Shown: in pieces, positions 44,740 through 53,119 of the stretch
Numbering within the stretch: the first letter of the stretch is position 1
Layout: each line of letters opens with the position of its first letter
NCBI GenBank assembly: GCA_033816765.1
Contig: CM066295.1
Span: 2,418,001-2,482,000 of the forward strand
DNA length: 64,000 nucleotides
Direction of reading: 5' to 3'
Source of the DNA: Nothopassalora personata
Taxonomy: Eukaryota; Ascomycota; Dothideomycetes; Mycosphaerellales; Mycosphaerellaceae
Position numbers and translations under genes: made by a program
Notes under the pieces: model-generated
The model's input: the letters and a program-made list of their open reading frames with translations, nothing else
Told to the model about the DNA's origin: nothing
Database searches by the model: none

Positions 44740-45745
44740 TATAACACCTTTAAACTAGGCCCGCCCTCTAGCACCTCGAAAGGTAAGCTAAGTACTCGAT
44801 ATTACTAGTAACCTAAACCTATAAGCGTTCCTCTAGCCGATAATATTTACCTTAGAACCCTTATTAATTAGGTACCTAATCTAGTTCTTATTTATCCTAA
44901 ACTCTGCTACTACCTAAGGACTAGGGACTATAGTAAAGTTATTAAGGACACTAGAGAGCCCGATTTTCTTAACGTCCTTATATAGCTTAGTAGTAGGGAC
45001 CGTACCCTTAGAGTAAAGCATAGTTAAATATACTCCGATATACTAGGCCTAACTATCTTCGCGGAAGACCTCCTTATTATACTTAGGTCTATCTTTATAG
45101 GTAACTACTTATCTAGTACGAACCTTAGGGTCCTTTCCTATAAGACGTCGTACTATAGCGAGCTTCTCCTAAAGAGTAGGGGTATTAGTAACGCGACCGA
45201 AAAGGGTAGCCTCGAACTAGCGACTATATCGAAACTAATCTTAGGCGTTCACATTAGGAAACGTTATCTAGAGGATCTAATTAATCTAGTAGATAATACC
45301 CTCTTCCTTTATAACCGGGCTATTACTAGCTAATCTATATTATCGGACGTAGTTATTAATCCTTATAGTCTTAGCATTCTATATACGCTTCCTTTATACG
45401 AAGGGGGCGTTTACGGGACTAATAGGCATATCCTTAGGTAGTCCTTCGTTAGCATCGTTCCCTAGTCTATTTACTTAGGCATTATTTCCCCTTGCTAGGG
45501 TTACCCCGGATTCGGCTAATAATTAAGTTTCGCTTATTTAAGCACTAACTTCGTTAATCATTTTAACCTCCTACTAGTTAATCTTAGCTTACCGGATCTC
45601 CTATTCTAATTAAAGGCGAACTTTCTTAGTAGCCTTAGCTCGGGCTCGTAGATCCTAGGCTAAGAACCGGGTCCTCGGGTGCGGATTCTTTAGAATGCCT
45701 ACGGGTACCTTCCCTTTTACTTTATTAGACTACATAGGATAGGTA
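44740..45745 (-). pseudogene. G2 protease and gag C-terminal fragment
   Basis: This is the reverse complement of G1 about 21590-22590, including the protease-like region and the Lys/Ala-rich Gag end. It stops at the target duplication of element D (GATAC, 45746-45750) and resumes at 53120. Confidence 0.75.
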
Positions 45746-45750
45746 GATAC

Positions 45751-46276
45751 TGTTAGGTTTGGTATAACCTAATGATATCACAAGTCAAGAAGACAAGCTC
45801 AATCGGGTTTGTTCTCGGGCCGATGGGAAGTTTGAGGGAGAGTGATGAAGCAGTAGTGTCTTGACCTTACAAAGGCTCAAGAAACAATGAGGCAGAGGTT
45901 GGGTTGTGGTGTATTCCAAACAGTGATATTGAACAGTGAGTTGAACGCCTCGAAGCCATAAGGGATTCTCAGCGCTCCTAAATACAAAGGAGATTCATAG
46001 TCTTGATCTGTTTGATCCGTTGATCTGTTCGACAGATCAAACAGAGCAGCAGATCGTCTCGCGTCGTACTCTGCTCTGATCTGTTGATCTGTTCGACAGA
46101 TCAAGCAGATCAGCAGAGCACTTTGCAGCGGCTGCGCCCGCTTAACTGTGAGGTATCTGATTGGCTTGCGGTTGCAGGCCCAATCCGATCCGTAACACAC
46201 TTTGCAGCGGCTGCGCCCGCTTAACTGTGAGGTATCTGATTGGCTTGCGGTTGCAGGCCCAATCCGATCCGTAACA
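45751..46276 (-). repeat. D 3' LTR (526 bp)
   Basis: On the plus strand it runs TGTTAGG...GTAACA. In element sense it starts TGTTACGGATCGG. It contains a 79-bp tandem duplication at its outer U3 end (46120-46198 and 46199-46276) and palindromic GATCTGTTCGACAGATC motifs near 46022-46105. Open frames of about 107 codons inside it are not genes. Confidence 0.93.
46120..46276. repeat. 79-bp tandem duplication at LTR terminus
   Basis: ACTTTGCAGCGGCTGCGCCC starts at 46120 and again at 46199. The duplication includes the terminal GATCCGTAACA, so each LTR has an internal look-alike of its own end. The same duplication is in the other LTR (52963-53119), so it was copied through replication. It is absent from the LTRs of D2 and H. 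Confidence 0.85.
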
Positions 46277-46289
46277 CCATCCCCCTCTT
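46277..46289 (-). other. D polypurine tract
   Basis: In element sense this reads AAGAGGGGGATGG, immediately before the 3' LTR, where plus-strand DNA synthesis would be primed. Element E has the equivalent GGAAGGGGGATAG. Confidence 0.7.
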
Positions 46290-46364
46290 AGCCTAGCTCG
46301 CCACGAGCTGAGGTCATAACTCTGTTGCCTCGGCCGTCGTCGTTTCTTTGTCCATGTTCTCATC

Positions 46365-46925
46365 ATGCCAAAGGTGTCATCTTCATCCAGCACCTCTCGT
46401 CGCCTCAAGTTAGCAGAAACGATCGAAAGTTTTGGAGAGATAATGGTTCGGTCTTGTTCCAACTGTCGAGCGCATTCGCGCGTGTGCAAGGTACACGTGT
46501 CGTCGGGGCGGTGCAACGAGTGTGTGCGTCGCAACGTTCGTTGTGACGTGAAGGTGTCGCGTTCCGAGTTCGATCGTCTGATCGGTGAGAAGAAGAAGTT
46601 GGAGAGGCAGATTAAGGAGGCCCGCGAGGCTCAAGAGCGTGCTCGGGAGACTCTGAACACTGCATACGCAAAGGAGGAGCGGCTTCGGAAGCAAATGGAG
46701 CTCGTGGATCAGAGAGCCGACGAGGCCATTGCTGTGGAGTCCGCAGCCTTGTCGGAGCTGGAGCAGCAGGAGTCGCTGGACTTTCACCTGTCTCCTAACA
46801 CCTGGGGGCTCATGGTCGATCAGGGATACGACGTGTCGTCGGATTTCTGGTTGTACGGTCCTTCTTCGCTCCGGGTTTCTTCTGGTGTCGGAGGTACTCC
46901 ATCAGGAGCACCCGGCAATTCTTGA
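46365..46925 (+). CDS. Zn2Cys6-like coiled-coil protein encoded opposite to gag-pol of D
   Basis: An intact 186-codon gene between the 3' LTR and the end of pol, on the strand opposite to gag-pol. After a Ser-rich N-terminus, cysteines at 31, 34, 41, 50, 53 and 60 give the spacing 2-6-8-2-6, which fits the fungal Zn(II)2Cys6 binuclear cluster pattern. A Lys/Glu/Arg-rich heptad-like region (about 68-150) predicts a coiled coil, as in dimerising Zn2Cys6 regulators. The Gly/Ser-rich tail ends Gly-Asn-Ser. The last 116 bp (46810-46925) overlap the 3' end of pol in a tail-to-tail arrangement. RIPped orthologues sit at the same place in D2 and E, with Cys turned to Tyr, which supports a real, conserved gene. 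DNA binding and any role in controlling the element are inference; an RNA-binding or purely structural role is possible. The start at 46365 gives the conserved N-terminus. Confidence 0.78.
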   Translation: MPKVSSSSSTSRRLKLAETIESFGEIMVRSCSNCRAHSRVCKVHVSSGRCNECVRRNVRCDVKVSRSEFDRLIGEKKKLERQIKEAREAQERARETLNTAYAKEERLRKQMELVDQRADEAIAVESAALSELEQQESLDFHLSPNTWGLMVDQGYDVSSDFWLYGPSSLRVSSGVGGTPSGAPGNS

Positions 46926-49900
46926 GGTTCTCTCTCGGTTCCCAGGTATTTTCTGATTCGTCGTATCCTTTCCACTTGACAAGGTATCGCTGACCTTTCT
47001 TGTTCAGGATTTTTTCGACTTCGAATTCGTTCTCTGCTTCCGGCTCGAAATGGAAGTTCTCTTGGCAAGGTGTTTCGGCGTCCGCGGGTTCCAGCCTGGA
47101 AACATGGAAGACTGGGTGGATCTTTGCGTCGGGTGGTAGGCGTAGGCGGTAGTTGACTGGTCCGACGATTCTGTCAATGAAAAATGGTCCGACCTTGACA
47201 TGATCCAGCTTCTTGGTCTGTCTCCTTGTTTTCAAGTTTTTTGTGAGGAGATAGACCTTATCCCCCTCTTTAAGCAGAGGCGCCATTTTTCTGCCATCTT
47301 GTCGTTGGTGAGACAGTTTATGTTGTGCATCCGTGATCGCCTTTTGCGCTTCTTTGTGCACTTCCTTAAGAGTATCCGTCGTCACGATTGCTCTTTCGGC
47401 CTGTGGGTGGAATCCAGGTTCTCCAAACAGGTTAGGATCCTTTCCAAAGTTCGCATAGAATGGCGTCGTAGAAGTTGTCTCTGATTTGTGGTTGTTCAGT
47501 GCAATCTGTGCCATTGGCAGCAGTGAAACCCAATTGTCTTGTGTATGGTTGATGTAGTGCCGTAGATATTGTTCCAAGGTTTGATTTGCTCTTTCCGTTT
47601 GTCCGTCGGTCTCCGGATGGTAGGCTGTTGACAGTTTATGTTTGATGCCGATTGTTCCCATGAGTGTTTTCCAGTAATTGGAAGTGAACAGCTTGTCTCT
47701 GTCCGTGATGAAAACTTCTGGGAATCCATGGTATCGGATCAACCTGTCCAGTATCAAGGATCCGAGCTGTTCTGCAGTGTATGTCTCTGATGCTGCGATG
47801 AAGTGTGTATACTTTGTAAGTCTGTCAACCATGACCAGTATCATGTCGTAGGGTTGTTCGGTGACTTGATCCCGTGAGATGGGGAGTTTGGTGATGAAAT
47901 CCATCGTGACTTCGTCCCATGGTTTCGTAGGAGGAGTCCTGAATTGAAGGTGACCGTATTTTGCATGTCGGGCAGCCTTGTTCTGTTGACAGTGTACACA
48001 GCGTTTGACGTAGCGTAGCACTTTTTGTCTCATCTGTGGAAATGAGAAGCTGCGTTGTATGAGGTCCACTGTTTTCGTTGTTCCAGGGTGTCCGTACAGC
48101 GGATCGTCGTGATGTTGTCGTATACATTCTTCCTCTCGGTCCTTTGGCACTTGGTATTTCCCTTGCGATATTGGGAATTGTTCTTCTGTGTCGCGTAGTA
48201 TCCGCACGATGTTGTTGAACTCTTTCGTGTTGGCACTAAGACTTCCGTCGGGGTTTGTCTTGAGTATCTTGTGTTGCACTGGTTCTTTTCCTTCCATGTA
48301 GTCGCTTCTTCGGCTCAGCGCGTCGGCGCGGCCGTTCTCTGTCCCTGGAGTATATTTGATCTCGAACTTGTACTGTCCCAGCAGCTCCGACCAGCGGGCT
48401 TGCCTTCGGGTAAGTTCCTTTGTTGTCGTAAAGTATGTGAGATTCTTGTGGTCTGATAGAATCGTTAACTTTGGTGGTCCTTCGACGTATACTCTCCAAT
48501 GTTGCATGGCAGCAACTATGGCTAGAAGTTCCTTGTCATGGATGTCGTAGTTCTGTTCCGCCGTGGTCATTTTTCGGGAGTAATAGGCTACTGGGTGTCG
48601 CTTCCCATCGTGTGTCTGTGTTAGACATGCGCCTATTGCCATATCGGACGCGTCGGTCTCGATGTGGACTTCCTTGCTACCATCGAATAGTCGAAGCGTG
48701 GGGGCTGACACGCATTGCTCCTTGAGTCGTTGGAACGCGTCAGATTGTTCCTTTCCCCATTTCCAGTTGACGTCTTTCCTCGTAAGCATCGTTATTGGTG
48801 CTGCTGTTTTCGAATAGTCCTTGATGAATTTCCGGTTGTAGTTGGCTAGTCCAAGGAACGATTGTACGTCCTTGACTGACTTTGGTTCTGGCCATTCTCT
48901 AATCGATTGTGTCTTTGCAGGGTCGATCGCGATCCCCGTGGTGCTGATGATGAAGCCCAAGAATTTGACTTCTTTCCTGTGGAACTCGCATTTCTCTGGT
49001 GCTGTCTTGAACCCTGCTCCGGTGAGCCGTTCAAATACGTCCTGGACTTGCTTGATGTGCTCCTGGAGGGATCCTTTGGTATAGACCAGTATGTCGTCCA
49101 TATATGCGATGACGCATACGTCGAGTAGGTCTCTAAGTGTTTCGTTGACAAGGTCCTGGCAGGATGCGGGTGCGTTGGTCAATCCCATTGGCATGACCTT
49201 AAACTCGTATAGTCCGTATCGTGTTCTGAAAGCGGTTTTCCATTCTTCTCCTTCCGCCATTCGTATAGCGTAGAAGGCATCTCGTAGGTCGATCTTGGTG
49301 TACCAGTCTGATCCGGTTAATCTGTCCTGTGCTTCTTCGATGTTCGGTAGCGGATATCGGTTTTTGATCGTGATCTCGTTCAACTTCCGGTAGTCTTGTA
49401 CGAGTCGTAGTTTCCCGTTTGGTTTTGGAACGAACATGCATGGAGCGCCTGCGCTTGAGGTGGACCGCTGTATCCAACCTTTCGCTAGCTTCTCCTTCAG
49501 CCATTCCCGTAAGGTCTGGAGCTCTTTTTCGGACATTTGATATAGGGGTCCCCATGGAGGCTCTTTTCCTGGCTGAATGTTTATCTTATGATCCCATGGT
49601 GCGTGTTTAGGTAAGGCGTCCCTGCCTCTTTCCTCTTTAAAGAGTCGCGACCACTTGCGATATTCTTTGGGAATATCCAACTCCGAAATGTTGGTATTCT
49701 TCGATGGTGCGTTACTTCCATCCGTTCCGGTGATGTCATGACCCAACTGCCCCAAGTCGGTGTCTATCCCAGTCGAAGGTGGTTCTTCTGTCCTTCTAGT
49801 CGGTGCAAGCTGTATCCTATTTAGCTGTCTTACCTCATCTACCAGCGAACGCTGCCGCTGCGTAGGTTCAATGTCGATAACGCAATCGCATTGTTCAAAC

Positions 49901-50382
49901 CTGAGTACTCCTCTTCTCCAGTCGATTACTGGGTTGTGCTTTCTCAACCAAGGCATCCCAAGTACGATGTCATGACTGGCCATGTCAGTAACATCCAAGG
50001 TGATTTCCTCGTGGTGCTGTTGGATTGCAAGTGGCAGCGGTATCGTCTCGCGCTCCACACTGGGTAAGGATGATCCGTCTACCGCGATCAATTCATACCC
50101 CTCTTCCTTTCTTCGGGTAGCTAATCCGTGTCGTTTGACAAATGATTCGGAGGCAAAGTTCCCGCTCGCTCCGGAATCTATCATGGCATATGTCCGTTGC
50201 CCGTTGACGATAATCTTCGTTCGAAACACTGTTGTTGATGCTTGAGCCTGTGTAGTGTTGCATAACTCCCTTTGGTCGCTCATTCCTGGGGAGTCGATCC
50301 TTTTCCCGATGCGTGGGTAGAACGTTGCATTTCGTGTCGCAAGGCTTCGGCTTGAACCTGTAGCGAAGCTCCTGGTCTCCAT
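46810..50382 (-). CDS. pol: D Pol polyprotein: protease, RT, RNase H, integrase, chromodomain
   Basis: This is a 1,190-codon frame. The protease has the DSG triad start at residues 69-71. RT (about 300-480) has the YMDD active site at 427-430. RNase H has acidic residues at about 577 (ETDAS), 618 (KELL) and 644 (SDHK). The integrase zinc-binding domain includes H758, H765, C795 and C798, and the catalytic Asp/Asp/Glu lie at about 828 (MDF), 894 (TDRD) and 930 (GQTE). A C-terminal chromodomain (about 1118-1165; EVEKIL, YLVKWKGY, TWEP) places it in the chromoviruses, which use it to target integration to marked chromatin. The frame overlaps gag by 103 nt in the -1 frame, so it is probably made as Gag-Pol by frameshifting rather than from its own ATG at 50382. 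It is uninterrupted. Its 3' end overlaps the opposite-strand gene. Confidence 0.95.
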   Translation of the reverse strand: METRSFATGSSRSLATRNATFYPRIGKRIDSPGMSDQRELCNTTQAQASTTVFRTKIIVNGQRTYAMIDSGASGNFASESFVKRHGLATRRKEEGYELIAVDGSSLPSVERETIPLPLAIQQHHEEITLDVTDMASHDIVLGMPWLRKHNPVIDWRRGVLRFEQCDCVIDIEPTQRQRSLVDEVRQLNRIQLAPTRRTEEPPSTGIDTDLGQLGHDITGTDGSNAPSKNTNISELDIPKEYRKWSRLFKEERGRDALPKHAPWDHKINIQPGKEPPWGPLYQMSEKELQTLREWLKEKLAKGWIQRSTSSAGAPCMFVPKPNGKLRLVQDYRKLNEITIKNRYPLPNIEEAQDRLTGSDWYTKIDLRDAFYAIRMAEGEEWKTAFRTRYGLYEFKVMPMGLTNAPASCQDLVNETLRDLLDVCVIAYMDDILVYTKGSLQEHIKQVQDVFERLTGAGFKTAPEKCEFHRKEVKFLGFIISTTGIAIDPAKTQSIREWPEPKSVKDVQSFLGLANYNRKFIKDYSKTAAPITMLTRKDVNWKWGKEQSDAFQRLKEQCVSAPTLRLFDGSKEVHIETDASDMAIGACLTQTHDGKRHPVAYYSRKMTTAEQNYDIHDKELLAIVAAMQHWRVYVEGPPKLTILSDHKNLTYFTTTKELTRRQARWSELLGQYKFEIKYTPGTENGRADALSRRSDYMEGKEPVQHKILKTNPDGSLSANTKEFNNIVRILRDTEEQFPISQGKYQVPKDREEECIRQHHDDPLYGHPGTTKTVDLIQRSFSFPQMRQKVLRYVKRCVHCQQNKAARHAKYGHLQFRTPPTKPWDEVTMDFITKLPISRDQVTEQPYDMILVMVDRLTKYTHFIAASETYTAEQLGSLILDRLIRYHGFPEVFITDRDKLFTSNYWKTLMGTIGIKHKLSTAYHPETDGQTERANQTLEQYLRHYINHTQDNWVSLLPMAQIALNNHKSETTSTTPFYANFGKDPNLFGEPGFHPQAERAIVTTDTLKEVHKEAQKAITDAQHKLSHQRQDGRKMAPLLKEGDKVYLLTKNLKTRRQTKKLDHVKVGPFFIDRIVGPVNYRLRLPPDAKIHPVFHVSRLEPADAETPCQENFHFEPEAENEFEVEKILNKKGQRYLVKWKGYDESENTWEPRENLKNCRVLLMEYLRHQKKPGAKKDRTTRNPTTRRIPDRP

Positions 50383-52574
50383 GCTTCTCTGTTGTTGCGT
50401 TCCTGGATCTTCTGCGTTTCTGAGTAGAGTGCTTTCACGTGCTGAACTGACTTCCTGAGTTCATTCGTGATCGTTATTCCTGACGGCGTGATGTATCCAA
50501 ATGCGGTCATCTTGCTTCCAATGGGTGGTCGCTCCTGTACGATCTTGGCGCTATCGTTGTCGTGTTCCACGATGGGGTGTCTCCAGACCATCCCTCGCAT
50601 CGTGTCGAGCATTAGATCGAACTGTTCTGGGTGCAGGTAGCGTCGTCGCTGTATCTTTGGGAAGACTTCTTCGCTTCTCCGAATTACATGTACGAGTAAT
50701 TCGAAGATCATTTTTGGTGCGTCCATAGTAAACGTTTGGACTTCGTTGTCGTCGTCGGTGTCGCTCTCTTCTCCTTCGGAGGAATCTTCGTCGCTTGATT
50801 CTTCCGGATCCTGTTCTTCTTGGATGTTGTCCAGCCCGGTGGTTTCTTGACTTTCTTCCTGTGGTTCGGGTGACCACGATCCGTTCCATCCTGGGTCCTG
50901 GTTTTCCTTGTCCTCGTCGTCGAAGCAGGATTCGTCGACGTCCACTTCCTGGAGCTTGGCATCCTGCCTGTGTTGCGCTCCCAGGGTTCCTCGCGGCTGC
51001 TGAGGCCAATACCCTGCTCCTAACTTGGCGGAGTAGTGAACCTGACACGAGTCTTGGTAACAGAATCGCCAATGAAGGCTTCCGTGACCATTTCGAGATT
51101 CGGATTCGATCTCGTAGTCGACTCTTCTTGTCATCATTCCAAATTCCCTTGTTCGGTCCAGTCGTAGGACTTCTTGGCGGGCTCCTTCATAGAACGTCAG
51201 GAGTTCGCGTCGTTGACTTCTGTAGGGTTCTTCCGTTACGTTGGGGAAGTCCTCTATGACCTGTAGGATCTTATGTGTAATGTCGAGCCACGCTTGTCGT
51301 TGTCGCGCGTGTTCTGGGAATCGTTCCCTCACTACTGTAGTGAGTTGTTCCCAGGTTCCTTGCGCATCCGGGTGGTCTGGAAAGATCATTCGTATAGGTC
51401 CTCGTGGGGAATTGGTGTGACCTCGTGTCATCATGTTGAACTGTTGTGGTTGGTTTCGCAATTCAGATGAAATGACCGTCATCTGTTGCCCATGGTATCC
51501 TCCTCGTCCCTGTGAGGGGTCCAGGAGAGGCTCTGTGCTTCCTTCGCTAGCTCTCTCCTCCACTCCTTGAGTATAGTCGGTGTCTTCTGGAGACCCGACA
51601 CTGCTCTCAAGTTTACTAGTTCGTCGTTGCATCGTGTTGAACTGTTCGCGGCGCACCATATTCTTACCGCGACAGTCCCTTGCTAGGTGGCCAGGTTTGC
51701 CACATCCATAGCAGGTTCGTGTTTCCTTTCCTGAACTCGGGGGTCTTCTGTTCCCCTTGCTGTTCCTGATCTTGCGACCCCTTTCGGTGACGTCGAGCTC
51801 CATTGGCTGTGGTCCGTAGTATGGCTTGTTTCTGGGCTTACTGTAGTTGTCGCTAAAGCCCTTGTTACGATTGTCGTAGCCTGGGGTAAATCCGGCTCTT
51901 CCGGATACTTTGGAGTCGTATCGTCGCTCTAGAGCTCTCTCGTAGAGTCTGTCGTCAAGATCGATCGTGACCTTGACCAGAGATCCCAGGTCATCGATCC
52001 TTCGACCGTCCCTCATTAACTCATCCTTGACATGCTCCTTCAATCCTCTCCGGTACATGACTTGAAGTGCTTCGTCGTCCCAATCAGTAAGCTGGGCGTA
52101 CTCCTGGAATTTGGCAGCGTAGTCGGCAGTGGATGTCTTCTGGGTCAGATGTTGGATGACGCGTACAGCAGTAGCAACCTCGTTCGAGATGCCAAAGACG
52201 CTCTTCATCGCGCTCTTGAGATGACCGTAAGACGTAAAGATCCCGTTAGCGTTGTCGTTGCCGTTGCTGTCCAGGTAGGTCCTAAGGAAGGGTTTGACCC
52301 AATGCTGTGCTCGTCCTCTCAGGAAGGTAGTGGCAAAAACAGGCTTGAGGTTCTCAGCCATGGAGTTGAACAAGAAGTACATATCCATCTGAGCAACCCA
52401 AGTGTCGAACTTGTCTCGATCGCCATAGTAGAATTCTGGCTTGCCAACCTTGAGGGTGTCGTTGCCTGTATGAGTAGCCAAGGCATTGATAGCATCGTTT
52501 GCGGTCTGAGGTCGTCGGGCTCTGCCTGCTTCACTGGGGGCGGGTGTTCCCCGTTCACTCTGTCGGTCTCCCAT
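50280..52574 (-). CDS. gag: D Gag polyprotein
   Basis: This 764-codon structural protein forms the virus-like particle and binds element RNA. A Retrotrans_gag-type capsid region spans about residues 40-220, including the WVAQMDMYF and LRGRAQHWV blocks. A CCHC zinc knuckle, CYGCGKPGHLARDC, lies at about 289-302. The C-terminal half is unusually long, with an acidic Glu/Asp/Ser-rich segment (about 560-620) and a final basic part. The start ATG is 19 nt after the 5' LTR. The stop TGA is at 50280-50282, inside the pol overlap. D2 and H carry RIPped copies. The extended C-terminus is longer than typical chromoviral Gag of 300-500 residues (family knowledge); its role is unknown. Confidence 0.93.
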   Translation of the reverse strand: MGDRQSERGTPAPSEAGRARRPQTANDAINALATHTGNDTLKVGKPEFYYGDRDKFDTWVAQMDMYFLFNSMAENLKPVFATTFLRGRAQHWVKPFLRTYLDSNGNDNANGIFTSYGHLKSAMKSVFGISNEVATAVRVIQHLTQKTSTADYAAKFQEYAQLTDWDDEALQVMYRRGLKEHVKDELMRDGRRIDDLGSLVKVTIDLDDRLYERALERRYDSKVSGRAGFTPGYDNRNKGFSDNYSKPRNKPYYGPQPMELDVTERGRKIRNSKGNRRPPSSGKETRTCYGCGKPGHLARDCRGKNMVRREQFNTMQRRTSKLESSVGSPEDTDYTQGVEERASEGSTEPLLDPSQGRGGYHGQQMTVISSELRNQPQQFNMMTRGHTNSPRGPIRMIFPDHPDAQGTWEQLTTVVRERFPEHARQRQAWLDITHKILQVIEDFPNVTEEPYRSQRRELLTFYEGARQEVLRLDRTREFGMMTRRVDYEIESESRNGHGSLHWRFCYQDSCQVHYSAKLGAGYWPQQPRGTLGAQHRQDAKLQEVDVDESCFDDEDKENQDPGWNGSWSPEPQEESQETTGLDNIQEEQDPEESSDEDSSEGEESDTDDDNEVQTFTMDAPKMIFELLVHVIRRSEEVFPKIQRRRYLHPEQFDLMLDTMRGMVWRHPIVEHDNDSAKIVQERPPIGSKMTAFGYITPSGITITNELRKSVQHVKALYSETQKIQERNNREAWRPGASLQVQAEALRHEMQRSTHASGKGSTPQE
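50301..50307 (-). promoter_or_regulatory. Probable -1 programmed frameshift site (G GGA AAA)
   Basis: In element sense the heptamer GGGAAAA sits in the gag frame as G GGA AAA (X XXY YYZ phase), six codons before the gag TGA. A -1 shift there enters the pol frame directly. The heptamer is also present in D2 (16640-16646) and H (55667-55673). I did not establish a downstream pseudoknot. Confidence 0.7.
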
Positions 52575-52593
52575 CGTAGAGGGCGTTCAAAGC
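52575..52593 (-). promoter_or_regulatory. Primer-binding site region, possibly self-priming
   Basis: In element sense the 5' LTR ends CCTAACA and is followed by GCTTTGAACGCCC. No match to a standard tRNA 3' end (TGG...) is visible. TTGAACGCC here is complementary to GGCGTTCAA in the sense LTR (plus-strand TTGAACGCC at 52784-52792 and 45941-45949). This is the arrangement used by Tf1/sushi-type elements, where the transcript 5' end folds back to prime reverse transcription. Confidence 0.5.
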
Positions 52594-53119
52594 TGTTAGG
52601 TTTGGTATAACCTAATGATATCACAAGTCAAGAAGACAAGCTCAATCGGGTTTGTTCTCGGGCCGATGGGAAGTTTGAGGGAGAGTGATGAAGCAGTAGT
52701 GTCTTGACCTTACAAAGGCTCAAGAAACAATGAGGCAGAGGTTGGGTTGTGGTGTATTCCAAACAGTGATATTGAACAGTGAGTTGAACGCCTCGAAGCC
52801 ATAAGGGATTCTCAGCGCTCCTAAATACAAAGGAGATTCATAGTCTTGATCTGTTTGATCCGTTGATCTGTTCGACAGATCAAACAGAGCAGCAGATCGT
52901 CTCGCGTCGTACTCTGCTCTGATCTGTTGATCTGTTCGACAGATCAAGCAGATCAGCAGAGCACTTTGCAGCGGCTGCGCCCGCTTAACTGTGAGGTATC
53001 TGATTGGCTTGCGGTTGCAGGCCCAATCCGATCCGTAACACACTTTGCAGCGGCTGCGCCCGCTTAACTGTGAGGTATCTGATTGGCTTGCGGTTGCAGG
53101 CCCAATCCGATCCGTAACA
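52594..53119 (-). repeat. D 5' LTR (526 bp)
   Basis: This reads as identical to 45751-46276, including the 79-bp duplication. The right edge GTAACA is followed by the GATAC target duplication. In element sense it supplies the promoter for gag-pol. Confidence 0.93.

Noticed and set aside
45877..46200. 107-codon minus-strand frame in the left LTR, repeated at 52720-53043.
   Set aside because: It lies wholly within the LTR, is identical in both LTRs by repeat identity, and spans the 79-bp duplication. No motif.
46410..46787. 125-codon minus-strand frame opposite the Zn2Cys6-like gene, and 46142-46534.
   Set aside because: Shadow of the plus-strand gene. The cysteine pattern and conservation in D2 and E support the plus-strand reading only.
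52032..52610. 192-codon plus-strand frame opposite gag of D, running into the LTR.
   Set aside because: Antisense of the gag capsid region with no conserved counterpart in D2 or H. Kept as a shadow.
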